Assembly: GCF_004519335.1 (NCBI RefSeq)
Contig: NZ_SOZD01000007.1
Span: 1 to 64,000 of the forward strand
Length of the DNA stretch: 64,000 bases
Origin: Jiella endophytica
GTDB taxonomy: Bacteria > Pseudomonadota > Alphaproteobacteria > Rhizobiales > Rhizobiaceae
Reading direction: 5' to 3'
Part shown: positions 30,548-40,376 of the stretch, piece after piece
Layout: every line of letters begins with the position of its first letter
Numbering within the stretch: the first letter of the stretch is position 1
The notes under the pieces: generated by a model
The model's database searches: none
What the model was told of the DNA's origin: nothing
The model's input: the letters and a program-made list of their open reading frames with translations, nothing else
Translations under genes and position numbers: made by a program

Positions 30548-30573
30548 TCGCGGACGGGGCAACCGTCGGCAGA

Positions 30574-30930
30574 TCAGTCCACGATGTCCTCGATGCCAAG
30601 CTTCAGAGCCTTCGCCAAGGCCCTCAGCGTCGACAGGCGCGGGTCGATTTTCCCGCTCTCGATGTCACTGACCGTCGCCGGACGAAGCCCAGCGGCCGCC
30701 GCCAGTTCGGCCTGCGTCCAGCCCACCGACTTGCGCCATGCGGCGAGAGGGTGGAGCGTTCCGTCCCAAACGGCTTCGGCCAATTCGCTCGGCATCGACG
30801 GCGAGCCCTCGTCGGCCATCATCGCTTGCTCTGCAATGGCGATGTCACCGATATCTTCGACCAGGGCATCGTACTCGGCCTTGGTCATGACGATCATCGG
30901 CTCGCCGGAAAGTGTCACTGCCTGGTTCAT
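30574..30930 (-). CDS. XRE-family antitoxin of a RelE-type toxin-antitoxin pair
   Basis: A 118-residue protein. The C-terminal half is a Cro/C1-type helix-turn-helix (WTQAELAAAAGLRPATVSDI, then ESGKIDPRLSTLRALAKAL). The N-terminal half (MIVMTKAEYDALVEDIGDIA) resembles toxin-binding regions of antitoxins. It starts 9 bp after the toxin stop, in the toxin-first order of HigBA-type modules. It should neutralise the toxin by direct binding and repress their shared promoter. The pair lies on the minus strand inside the plus-strand glycerol operon and is lower in GC than its neighbours (about 53-58% by hand count on sample lines), consistent with acquisition. Confidence 0.85.
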   Translation of the reverse strand: MNQAVTLSGEPMIVMTKAEYDALVEDIGDIAIAEQAMMADEGSPSMPSELAEAVWDGTLHPLAAWRKSVGWTQAELAAAAGLRPATVSDIESGKIDPRLSTLRALAKALKLGIEDIVD

Positions 30931-30939
30931 GTCGACCCC

Positions 30940-31176
30940 TTATTTGTAGATGTCACGGCGATGCGCGACACGGACCACGAGCAGTTGATTCTCAATCACA
31001 AAGATCGCCCGCCAATCTCCGTGACGAAGGCGCCACTCGTTCCGTGCCGAGAGTTTGATGACATCGCCTTCGCCGGAAGCGGCATATCGCTTCAGTTTCG
31101 CTTTGAGCGCGTCGCGATCGTTCGCAGGCATCCGTTCCATCGCCTTCGTCGCAGATCGCCGGTAAACGACTTCCAT
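30940..31176 (-). CDS. RelE/ParE-superfamily toxin
   Basis: A 78-residue small basic protein: MEVVYRRSATKAMERMPAND, then a C-terminal half with LSARNEWRLRHGDWRAIF and VVRVAHRRDIY. The LR-x-GDWRAIF and HRRDIY patterns are typical of RelE/HigB ribosome-dependent mRNA interferases. It is the first gene of the toxin-antitoxin pair; its start is 84 bp from the divergent start of glpU, so the module's promoter must lie in 31177-31259, an AT-rich stretch. Activity cannot be confirmed from sequence, but no key region looks truncated. Confidence 0.85.
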   Translation of the reverse strand: MEVVYRRSATKAMERMPANDRDALKAKLKRYAASGEGDVIKLSARNEWRLRHGDWRAIFVIENQLLVVRVAHRRDIYK

Positions 31177-31259
31177 ATGCGCATCCGCTCAAACGCATCA
31201 ACAAAATACGCAATAGCGGAATATCGAAGGCCGCGCAATTCGAGCTTGAGAGCGTCAAA

Positions 31260-31544
31260 ATGATCGACCTTTCCTGGATGGCCTGGACCTGGCCGACGGC
31301 GATCTTCTTCATCGCCATCTTCGCGCTGATCGCGCTGATGGGCGTGTGGGAATACGCGGTTCCGGGCGGCGGCCCGCGGGTCGGCATCCTGCGCTTCGAG
31401 ACCACCCGCGGCGACCGACTGTTCGTGTCGCTGCTCGGCTCCGCCTTCATCTGCCTCGGCTGGCTGTGGGCCACCGACCTATCGCTCTGGTACGCGCTGA
31501 TCGTCTGCGCGGCCTTTTTCGCTCTCGTCTTCCGCACGGTCTGA
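31260..31544 (+). CDS. glpU: Small membrane protein GlpU of the glycerol transporter locus
   Basis: A 94-residue protein with two to three hydrophobic helices (WPTAIFFIAIFALIALMGVW near the N-terminus, LLGSAFICLGWLW and WYALIVCAAFFALVF later). It matches the DUF2160-type small membrane protein found between glpQ and glpV in rhizobial glycerol operons. Its role is uncertain; an accessory subunit of the permease is plausible. In this genome it is separated from glpQ by about 1 kb of repeats and a toxin-antitoxin pair, so it may need its own promoter. Confidence 0.85.
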   Translation: MIDLSWMAWTWPTAIFFIAIFALIALMGVWEYAVPGGGPRVGILRFETTRGDRLFVSLLGSAFICLGWLWATDLSLWYALIVCAAFFALVFRTV

Positions 31545-31631
31545 CGCGGCAGGACAGAGGCTTCGGGTCGCCGCCGGTCGGCCCCAAGTCCGGGAAGGAT
31601 CGACCGGCTTCTGCAAACGGGAGGATATTTC

Positions 31632-33425
<1,794 letters not shown>

Positions 33426-33445
33426 TCGTCGATTTCCACGGATGG

Positions 33446-33471
33446 GAAAGCCGGGGTCCGCCCCGGCTTTC
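33446..33471 (+). terminator. Hairpin between glpV and glpK, possible attenuator
   Basis: GAAAGCCGGGG at 33446-33456 pairs with CCCCGGCTTTC at 33461-33471 across a TCCG loop. The stem is strong but no long T-run follows, so read-through into glpK is likely. Confidence 0.6.
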
Positions 33472-33514
33472 GCCATGATCCGGCAGCACGAAAAGACCAA
33501 ACAGGGGCCCCGCA

Positions 33515-35002
33515 ATGTCCGGCTACGTTCTCGCCATCGACCAGGGCACCACCTCGACGCGGGCGATCGTCTTCGACGACGGCTTTCGCATCAAGGGCGT
33601 CGCCCAGCAGGAATTCGCCCAGCATTTCCCCCGCTCCGGTTGGGTCGAGCATGATCCGGAGGAGATCTGGGGCTCCGTCGTCGCCACCGTGCGCGGGGCG
33701 CTCGCCGACGCCTCGCTGTCGGCTTCCGACGTCGCGGCGATCGGCATCACCAACCAGCGCGAGACGGTGGTGCTGTGGGACCGCGAGACCGGCAAGCCGA
33801 TCCACAACGCCATCGTCTGGCAGGACCGGCGCACATCCGATGTCTGCCGCAGGCTGGTGGCGGACGGCGCCGAGCCGGCGATCACCGAAAAGACCGGGCT
33901 GATCGTCGATCCGTATTTTTCCGGCACCAAGATCGCCTGGATGCTCGACCATGTCGATGGCGCGCGCGAGAAGGCCGAGGCTGGCAAGCTCGCCTTCGGG
34001 ACGATCGACTCGTTTCTCCTTGCCCGCCTCACCGGCGGCAAGGTGCATTCGACCGACGCGACCAACGCCTCGCGCACCATGCTCTTCGACATTTCGGCGA
34101 ACGACTGGGACGACGATCTCCTGAAGCTTCTTGCCGTGCCGCGGGCGATCCTGCCCGAGGTAATGGACTGCGACGCCGATTTCGGCGTCACCGACGCCTC
34201 GCTGTTCGGTGCGGCGATCAGGGTTCTCGGCATCGCGGGCGACCAGCATGCAGCGACGCTCGGTCAGGCCTGTTTTGCGCCGGGCATGCTGAAATCCACC
34301 TATGGCACCGGCTGCTTCGCCGTCCTCAATACCGGCGGGGAGCGCGTCGCCTCGAACAACCGGCTCTTGACCACCATCGCCTATCGCCTCGCCGGCAAGA
34401 CCAGCTTTGCCCTGGAGGGCTCGATCTTCATCGCCGGTGCTGCGGTGCAGTGGCTGCGCGACGGGCTGAAGCTGATCGACAAGGCCGATGTCAGCGGCAG
34501 GCTGGCGGCAGGCGCCGACCCGGAGCAGGACGTCTATCTCGTTCCCGCCTTCACCGGCCTCGGTGCGCCATGGTGGGACGCCGAGGCGCGCGGCGCGATC
34601 TACGGCCTCACCCGCCGGACCGGCCCGGAGGAATTCGCAAGAGCCGCCCTCGAGGCCGTCTGCTACCAGACCGCCGACCTCCTCAACGCCATGAAGAAGG
34701 ACTGGCCGGCGGCGGCGGACACGGTGCTGCGGGTCGACGGCGGCATGGTCGCCTCCGACTGGACGATGCAGTGCCTTGCCGATCTTCTCGACGCGCCGGT
34801 GGACCGGCCGGTGGTGCTGGAAACGACGGCACTCGGCGCCGCTTGGCTGGCCGGGCAGAAGGCCGGGGTCTGGCCGGACGCCGACGGCTTTGCCGCCAGA
34901 TGGCGGCTGGAGCGGCAGTTCACCCCGCAGATGGACGCCGTCACCAGGGGCGGCAAGCTCACCGGCTGGGCCGATGCGGTGAGGCGCACGCTGACGCGCT
35001 GA
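33515..35002 (+). CDS. glpK: Glycerol kinase
   Basis: Phosphorylates imported glycerol with ATP to sn-glycerol-3-phosphate, the substrate of GlpD. The 495-residue protein has the FGGY-kinase N-terminal signature ([17 protein letters not shown]), the [10 protein letters not shown] segment, [16 protein letters not shown] and the C-terminal [19 protein letters not shown] motif. All are where the family expects them. It ends the glycerol locus. Expression probably depends on read-through past the hairpin after glpV or on an unseen promoter. Confidence 0.96.
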   Translation: MSGYVLAIDQGTTSTRAIVFDDGFRIKGVAQQEFAQHFPRSGWVEHDPEEIWGSVVATVRGALADASLSASDVAAIGITNQRETVVLWDRETGKPIHNAIVWQDRRTSDVCRRLVADGAEPAITEKTGLIVDPYFSGTKIAWMLDHVDGAREKAEAGKLAFGTIDSFLLARLTGGKVHSTDATNASRTMLFDISANDWDDDLLKLLAVPRAILPEVMDCDADFGVTDASLFGAAIRVLGIAGDQHAATLGQACFAPGMLKSTYGTGCFAVLNTGGERVASNNRLLTTIAYRLAGKTSFALEGSIFIAGAAVQWLRDGLKLIDKADVSGRLAAGADPEQDVYLVPAFTGLGAPWWDAEARGAIYGLTRRTGPEEFARAALEAVCYQTADLLNAMKKDWPAAADTVLRVDGGMVASDWTMQCLADLLDAPVDRPVVLETTALGAAWLAGQKAGVWPDADGFAARWRLERQFTPQMDAVTRGGKLTGWADAVRRTLTR

Positions 35003-35491
35003 GGGGGGCCGGCGGTACGGAAGCTCCCCGCGCTCCTCCCCTTTTCCGGAAGGGCGCCCGGCCTCAAAGCCTCGTCATCCCGACCCCAGAGCCGGGACCC
35101 ATCCTCTGTCGTCGACCGCCGGTCGCGGTGGGCCCATGATCCGCATCCCGCAAAGCTTTATGGCCGCTTTGGCGGTTTGGACTGGATCCCGGGTCAAGCC
35201 CGGGATGACGAGTTGGAAATGTCTATGCTCCTTCTGCGGCGTTGCGCTGGGTCAAGCCCGGGTCGACGAAACCGGTGCGGCCTGTGCCTCTCCCCCAGGA
35301 CGATCGCTTGCAGGAAAGCGCCGTCACTCACGCTTCGATCTCCCCCTCGTGGGACAGAGCAGGCCAATCGCGCGTTCGGGCCCCGGCTTCGAGCGATCGC
35401 TCGGCTCCCTCCCCACCGAATCCTTGCCTTAGCCGGAACACGTCCATAATTTGCGGGGAACGACCGCTCCCTTCTATGCGAAACCGGATTC
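35003..35491. other. Intergenic gap between glpK and cysK
   Basis: The 489 bases contain one REPIN-like doublet (35073-35210) and otherwise no supported gene. Several open frames of 90-110 codons cross it but have no protein-like character. The cysK promoter should lie in the right half; no clear boxes were found. Confidence 0.55.
35073..35210. repeat. REPIN-like inverted doublet (CGTCATCCCG family)
   Basis: The left arm CGTCATCCCGACCCCAGAGC + CGGGACCCATCC starts at 35073. The right arm TGGATCCCGGGTCAAGCC + CGGGATGACG at 35183-35210 is its approximate reverse complement. The layout is that of the A-B blocks at 17-19 kb, with CCCG in place of CTCGG. Confidence 0.75.
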
Positions 35492-36535
35492 ATGACCCAG
35501 CGCCTCAACTCCGTTCTCGACGCCATCGGCAACACGCCGCTGATCCGGCTTGCCCGCGCTTCGGAGGAGACCGGCTGCGAGATCTACGGCAAGGCCGAGT
35601 TCATGAATCCCGGCCAGTCGGTGAAGGACCGGGCCGGCCTCTTCATCATCCGCGACGCCGAGGAGAAGGGCCTGCTCGAGCCGGGCGGGCTGATCGTCGA
35701 GGGCACTGCCGGCAACACCGGCATCGGCCTGTCGCTCGTCGCCAAGGCGCTCGGCTACCAGACGGTCATCGTCATTCCCGAGACCCAGAGCGAGGAGAAG
35801 AAGGACGCGCTTCGGCTGATGGGCGCCGAGCTGATCGAGGTGCCGGCGGTCCCCTACAAGAACCCCAACAACTACGTGAAGCTTTCCGGCCGGCTTGCCG
35901 AGCAGCTGGCGAAGACCCATTCGGCCGGCGCCATCTGGGCCAACCAGTTCGACAATACCGCCAATCGCGACGGCCATGTCGTCACCACCGCCGAGGAGAT
36001 CTGGCACCAGAGCGGCGGCGACATCGATGGCTTCATCTGCGCCGTCGGCACCGGCGGCACGCTCGCCGGCACCGCGATGGGGCTGAAGCGCCATTCCGGC
36101 CGCATCAAGATCGGCATTGCCGACCCGATGGGCGCGGCGCTCTACAACTATTATGCCCATGGCGAGCTGAAGCCCGAGGGATCGTCGATCACCGAGGGCA
36201 TCGGCCAGGGCCGCATCACCAGGAATCTCGAAGGGTTCGAGCCGGACTTCGCCTATCAGATCCCCGACGACGAGGCGCTGAAGATCGTCTTTGCCCTGGT
36301 CGAGGAAGAGGGCCTCTGCCTCGGCGGCTCGTCGGGCATCAACATTGCCGGTGCGATCCGGATGGCCCGCGAAATGGGTCCCGGCCACACCATCGTGACG
36401 GTGCTCTGCGACTACGGCAACCGCTACCAGTCGAAGATGTTCAACCCGGCCTTCCTGCGCGAGAAGAACCTGCCGGTGCCGGGCTGGATCGGTCGGACGC
36501 CGCAGTTCGACGTGCCCTACGAGGCGGTCGATTGA
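35492..36535 (+). CDS. cysK: Cysteine synthase A
   Basis: A PLP enzyme that makes cysteine from O-acetylserine and sulfide. Of 347 residues, the Schiff-base lysine is K45 in NPGQSVKDRAG. The substrate loop is EGTAGNTGIGLS and the phosphate-binding glycine loop GTGGTLAGT. GGSSGIN near the C-terminus completes the fold. Length is slightly above the usual 310-325 because of the C-terminal extension ending PGWIGRTPQFDVPYEAVD. Its stop overlaps the TTG start of an alanyl-tRNA editing gene, so the two are coupled. Confidence 0.95.
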   Translation: MTQRLNSVLDAIGNTPLIRLARASEETGCEIYGKAEFMNPGQSVKDRAGLFIIRDAEEKGLLEPGGLIVEGTAGNTGIGLSLVAKALGYQTVIVIPETQSEEKKDALRLMGAELIEVPAVPYKNPNNYVKLSGRLAEQLAKTHSAGAIWANQFDNTANRDGHVVTTAEEIWHQSGGDIDGFICAVGTGGTLAGTAMGLKRHSGRIKIGIADPMGAALYNYYAHGELKPEGSSITEGIGQGRITRNLEGFEPDFAYQIPDDEALKIVFALVEEEGLCLGGSSGINIAGAIRMAREMGPGHTIVTVLCDYGNRYQSKMFNPAFLREKNLPVPGWIGRTPQFDVPYEAVD

Positions 36536-37263
36536 CCCTCCCGCTGTTTCGCGACGACGCCTATCTCTCGACCGTCGAGGCGAGCGTTACGGGTCTGCGC
36601 GAAGATGGCGGCATCCTTCTCGACCGGACGGTGTTCTATGCGACCTCCGGCGGCCAGCCGGGCGACACCGGCCATTTCGAGCGGCAGGACGGCTCGGTGA
36701 TCAGGATCGCCGCGACGCTCACCGGCGAGACCAAGGACGTCATCGTCCATCTGCCGGCCGAAGGCCAGCCGATGCCCGCCATCGGGGAGCCGCTCGTCCT
36801 CCACATCGACTGGAAGCGCCGCTACCGGCTGATGCGCATGCACACCGCCTGCCATATCCTCTCGGTGGTGCTGCCCTACCCGATCACCGGCGCCTCGGTC
36901 GGCGAGGAGGAAAGCCGCGTCGACTTCGACCTCACCGACGCCTCCGCCGACAAGGCCGAAGTGACGGAAAGGATGATGGCAATCGTTTCGGCCAACCATC
37001 CGGTGTTCACCCGCTGGATCACCGATGCCGAGCTCGACGCCAATCCCGGTCTGGTCAAATCCGCCAATGTCCGCCCGCCGCGCGGGCTCGGGCAGATCCG
37101 CCTGGTCTGCATCGGCGAGGACGGCGCGGTCGACACCCAGCCCTGTGGCGGCACCCATGTCTCCGAAACCCAGGAAGTGGGCGAGATCCACATCTCGAAG
37201 GTTGAGAAGAAGGGCCGCGAGAACCGTCGGTTCCGGATCCGATTCGGGCCGATGCCGGGGTAG
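36532..37263 (+). CDS. AlaX-type alanyl-tRNA editing protein
   Basis: A free-standing homologue of the AlaRS editing domain that hydrolyses Ser- or Gly-tRNA-Ala. The 243-residue protein has the zinc ligands of that domain: H104-x3-H108 (MRMHTACHIL) and C205-x3-H209 (TQPCGGTHVSE). The threonine-rich loop FYATSGGQPGDTG is also present. The start is a TTG at 36532 that overlaps the cysK stop (TTGA); reading further upstream would only extend through cysK in the wrong frame. The overlap suggests translation coupled to cysteine synthase. Confidence 0.9.
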   Translation: MTLPLFRDDAYLSTVEASVTGLREDGGILLDRTVFYATSGGQPGDTGHFERQDGSVIRIAATLTGETKDVIVHLPAEGQPMPAIGEPLVLHIDWKRRYRLMRMHTACHILSVVLPYPITGASVGEEESRVDFDLTDASADKAEVTERMMAIVSANHPVFTRWITDAELDANPGLVKSANVRPPRGLGQIRLVCIGEDGAVDTQPCGGTHVSETQEVGEIHISKVEKKGRENRRFRIRFGPMPG

Positions 37264-37824
37264 GCGGACGTCCGGCGTTCGCGGTGGCGATATCGTCGGG
37301 GCGGCGTTTTAAGGCGGCGAGAGGCCGCGAGCGCCGTGCGAGCACCCCCCTCTGCCCTGCCGGGCATCTCCCCCTCAAGGGGGGAGATCGGCCAGTCGCC
37401 TGAGGCCGCGGCTTTCGCCATGGGAAAGCTGTTTATTGGTTGCAGAAGAGACGCCGCCATAGGCGCGCGTGATCTCCCCCCGTGAGGGGGAGATGCCCGG
37501 CAGGGCAGAGGGGGGCGCGGTGAACAGGATGAGCGCCGCGAAAAAGCGCTGCGGGAGATCACACTGCGAGGACCGCTCGATATGCCGCAACAAACTGGCG
37601 CCGTAGGATCGCGAACACCCGACGCAGCCTTCCGGCCAGCGGCACCTCCGGCGGCGATTACAGCCCCACCCCCGGAACCATCCATTGGCGAGGATGGCGG
37701 TCGGCCTAGTTAGCCCCCATGTGCCAAATGGACGGGCCACGCGCTCCGCCGCTCTGGCCAGCCTCCTCAGAACAGGGCAGATTGAGCCCGAATCCTGCAT
37801 CGAACCGCCACCCGCTCAGACCCG
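37264..37824. other. Intergenic gap between the AlaX gene and sseA
   Basis: The 561 bases contain the inverted pair of palindromic repeats at 37345-37515. The rest (37516-37824) shows no gene. It includes a GCCCCCATGTGCCAAATGGA segment without a following open frame of coding character. Short frames on both strands translate the repeats. Confidence 0.6.
37345..37515. repeat. Facing pair of CTCAAGGGGGGAGATC palindromic repeats
   Basis: The left arm at 37345-37389 (CCCCCCTCTGCCCTGCC then GGGCATCTCCCCCTCAAGG) is mirrored by the right arm at 37471-37515 (GATCTCCCCCCGTGAGGGG then GATGCCCGGCAGGGCAGAGG). About 80 bp of unrelated sequence lies between. Each arm is itself partly palindromic. The same family is inserted in ileS (6962-7124) and truncated at 160-180. 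Confidence 0.88.
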
Positions 37825-38682
37825 ATGACCCAGAACCCTTTCCTGATTTCACCCGAAGATCTCGCCGACGTTCTCGGCCGCGACGGCGTCTCGATCGTCG
37901 ATGCCTCCTGGTACCTGCCGGCGCAGAACCGATTCGCCAAGGCGGAATACGAGGCGGGGCACATTCCCGGCGCCGTGTTCTTCGATCAGGACGCCATCGT
38001 CGACCCGGCGTCGAACCTGCCGCACACCCTGCCCTCGCCGGAGCTTTTCGCCGAAAAGGTCGGCGAACTCGGCATTTCCGACAAGGACACGATCGTCGTC
38101 TATGACGGCATGGGCCTGTTCTCGGCGCCGCGGGTCTGGTGGATGTTCCGCAGCTTCGGGGCGAAGGACGTGCGCGTCCTCGACGGCGGCTTCCCGGCTT
38201 GGCAGGCTGCCGGCCTGCCGGTCGAGACCACTGCCCCGGCCCCTCGGCCGGCGACCTTCGAGGCCGATGCCGAGGCCAAAGCGGCGGTGTTCCTGCCCGA
38301 GATGAAGGAGATCGTCTCCTCCGGCTCGCTGCAGATCCTCGACGCGCGGCCGGCCGATCGCTTTGCCGGCGAGGCGCCGGAGCCGCGGGCGGGCGTGCGC
38401 CCCGGCCACATGCCGGGCGCCCACAGCCTGCCTTTCCTCACCCTTGCCGACAACGGCCGGCTGAAATCGCCCGAAGCGCTGCGCCAGGCCTTCGCGGACG
38501 CCGGGATCGACCCGGACAAGCCTTCGGTGACGAGTTGCGGCTCGGGCGTGACGGCGGCGGTGATCAGCCTGGCGCTGGAAAGCCTCGGCAATCGCAGCTC
38601 CAAACTCTATGACGGCTCCTGGACCGAATGGGGCTCGGCACCGGACACGCCGGTCGAGACCGGCCGGGGCGCGAAGACCTGA
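37825..38682 (+). CDS. sseA: 3-mercaptopyruvate sulfurtransferase
   Basis: Transfers sulfur from 3-mercaptopyruvate to thiophilic acceptors such as cyanide or thioredoxin, linking cysteine breakdown to sulfur carriers. The 285-residue protein has two rhodanese domains. The second carries the catalytic cysteine C238 in CGSGVTAA, the loop that distinguishes mercaptopyruvate sulfurtransferases from thiosulfate sulfurtransferases. GHIPGAVFFDQD and GHMPGAHSLPF mark the two domains. It lies near cysK and leads a run of tightly packed genes (GNAT, ornithine-cyclodeaminase-like). Confidence 0.92.
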   Translation: MTQNPFLISPEDLADVLGRDGVSIVDASWYLPAQNRFAKAEYEAGHIPGAVFFDQDAIVDPASNLPHTLPSPELFAEKVGELGISDKDTIVVYDGMGLFSAPRVWWMFRSFGAKDVRVLDGGFPAWQAAGLPVETTAPAPRPATFEADAEAKAAVFLPEMKEIVSSGSLQILDARPADRFAGEAPEPRAGVRPGHMPGAHSLPFLTLADNGRLKSPEALRQAFADAGIDPDKPSVTSCGSGVTAAVISLALESLGNRSSKLYDGSWTEWGSAPDTPVETGRGAKT

Positions 38683-38686
38683 GCCG

Positions 38687-39235
38687 ATGCGCCTTCTTCG
38701 CACACGCGTCACCAGCCTCGAGCTGAAATCGCCGCCGCGGGGCCTCACCCCCGTGCCGCACGGCGTCGGCATGGTCGCCATCGCCGAGATGCGGTGGATG
38801 CCGCTGGCCGAATACCGGGCGCTCTATCGCATCGTCGGCGAGGCCCATCACTGGACCTCGCGGCTCATCGACGACGAGCGGCTGCGCCGCGAGATCCACG
38901 ACCGCGACACCAGGATCTTCGTGATGACGGTCGACGGGCGGAAGGCCGGCTGGTTCGAACTCGACATCCGCCGCGTCACCGACGAGGTGCGGATCGTCCA
39001 TTTCGGCGTCCTGCCGGACTATCGCGGCTACGGTCTTGCCCATGTGATGCTGTCGCGGGCGATCGCCAGCGCCTTTGCCGGCGGCCCGAAGCGGGTGACC
39101 ATCGAGACCAACACGCTCGACCATCCGGCGGCGCTCGCCCTCTATCAGAAGCACGGCTTCAGGCCCTATGCGCTGCGCGACGTCCAGACGCCGGCGATCG
39201 AGAGCGTCCGCGAGCCGCTGAGGGCGCATTCGTGA
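38687..39235 (+). CDS. GNAT-family N-acetyltransferase
   Basis: A 182-residue acetyl-CoA-dependent acetyltransferase. The core shows the GNAT pattern: VRIVHFGVLPDYRGYGLAHV is the beta4 strand and the acetyl-CoA pyrophosphate loop, and NTLDHPAALALYQKHGFRPY is the conserved C-terminal helix-strand. The substrate is unknown. It starts 5 bp after the sseA stop (ATG at 38687), and its stop overlaps the GTG start of the next gene, so the three genes are one transcript. Confidence 0.88.
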   Translation: MRLLRTRVTSLELKSPPRGLTPVPHGVGMVAIAEMRWMPLAEYRALYRIVGEAHHWTSRLIDDERLRREIHDRDTRIFVMTVDGRKAGWFELDIRRVTDEVRIVHFGVLPDYRGYGLAHVMLSRAIASAFAGGPKRVTIETNTLDHPAALALYQKHGFRPYALRDVQTPAIESVREPLRAHS

Positions 39236-40182
39236 AGGTCGTCGGCTACGAGGAGGCGGACCGCCGCCTGACCTGGCCGATGGTGGTTGAGGCGCTTGAG
39301 GCCGGGCACCGGCTGGCAGCGCCCGAGATCGGCGATCTCTTGATCGGCAGCGGCGATAAGAAGCTTTTGAGCCGCGCCGCCTGGATCGAGAGGCTCGGCA
39401 TCGCGCTGAAATCCGTCACGATCTTTCCGGACAATCCCCGAAAGACGCCGCCGCTCCCCTCCGTGCAGGGGGCGGTCATCCTCTTCGACATCGAGACCGG
39501 CGCGCCGAGCGCGGTGATCGACGGCGGGCTCGTCACCAAGTGGAAGACCGTCGCCGATTCGCTGCTCGGCGCAAAGCTCCTGGCCCGGCGCGAGCCGAAG
39601 ACGCTGCTCGTCTGCGGCGCCGGCACGGTCGCGGCGAACCTGATCGAAGCCTATCCGATGGTGTTTCCGTCAATCACCACGGTCCTTGTCTGGAACCGGA
39701 CCCAGCAACGCGCCGAGGACCTGGCGGCCTCCTTCGCCGGCAAATTCGCCGGCAAGGGCCCTTCCGTCAACGCCGCGCCCGATCTCGCATCTGCCGTCAG
39801 CGAGGCCGACATCGTCGCGACCGCGACCATGGCGAGCGAGCCGTTCCTCAAGGGCGAATGGCTGAAGCCCGGCGCCCATGTCGACCTCATCGGGGCCTAC
39901 ACGCCGCAGATGCGCGAGGCGGACGACGCGGTGCTCACGCGTGGCGAGATCTTCGTCGATTCCCGCAAGACCACCATCGGCCATATCGGCGAGATCCAGA
40001 TCCCGCTCGATCATGGCACCATCACGAAGGACGACATTCGCGGCGAGTTTCACGATCTCGTCGCCGGCAAGGCGGGTCGCAGCAGCGACCAGGCGATCAC
40101 CGTCTTCAAGAATGGCGGTGGCGCCCATCTCGACCTGATGGTCGCGAAACTGATCGCCAAGGTGATGGCAGCGGCCTCCTAG
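39232..40182 (+). CDS. Ornithine cyclodeaminase / mu-crystallin family dehydrogenase
   Basis: A 316-residue NAD(P)-binding protein of the ornithine cyclodeaminase family. The Rossmann loop is LLVCGAGTVAANLIEAY, and the substrate-side segment is LVTKWKTVADSLLGAKLLA. In the family this fold either cyclises ornithine to proline or reduces cyclic imines or amino acids; the exact substrate is not evident. The GTG start at 39232 overlaps the GNAT stop (GTGA). The frame is open further upstream, but only through the GNAT gene. Confidence 0.88.
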   Translation: MKVVGYEEADRRLTWPMVVEALEAGHRLAAPEIGDLLIGSGDKKLLSRAAWIERLGIALKSVTIFPDNPRKTPPLPSVQGAVILFDIETGAPSAVIDGGLVTKWKTVADSLLGAKLLARREPKTLLVCGAGTVAANLIEAYPMVFPSITTVLVWNRTQQRAEDLAASFAGKFAGKGPSVNAAPDLASAVSEADIVATATMASEPFLKGEWLKPGAHVDLIGAYTPQMREADDAVLTRGEIFVDSRKTTIGHIGEIQIPLDHGTITKDDIRGEFHDLVAGKAGRSSDQAITVFKNGGGAHLDLMVAKLIAKVMAAAS

Positions 40183-40376
40183 TTGTTCGTTTCCGATTTT
40201 TCGGACCAGCGCTGTAGCCGACCCATTGATCGGGCAGCTTTCCCCGGCAGTTTCCCGGCAGTCGAGGTGTCTTCGAACTATCATGCGACTTCGCCTTTGG
40301 GCAGGCGTATTCGAGATCGCAGCGATACCCGCCGCCAGACCCCCGGGCCGGCGGAAAAGCAGGATGGGAGTTTGTC

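Larger units (their letters stand above)
30248..30573. other. Repeat-filled gap between glpQ and the antitoxin gene
   Basis: The 326 bases after glpQ contain no gene. They hold one arm of the TCGCCCTTCGAGGC family (30338-30394) and a complete REPIN-like doublet (30428-30547), listed separately. The antitoxin gene ends at the right border. Confidence 0.7.

Noticed and set aside
35242..36531. Long upstream part of the plus-strand frame leading into the AlaX gene
   Set aside because: It is an off-frame reading of cysK; the AlaX homology starts at the TTG at 36532.
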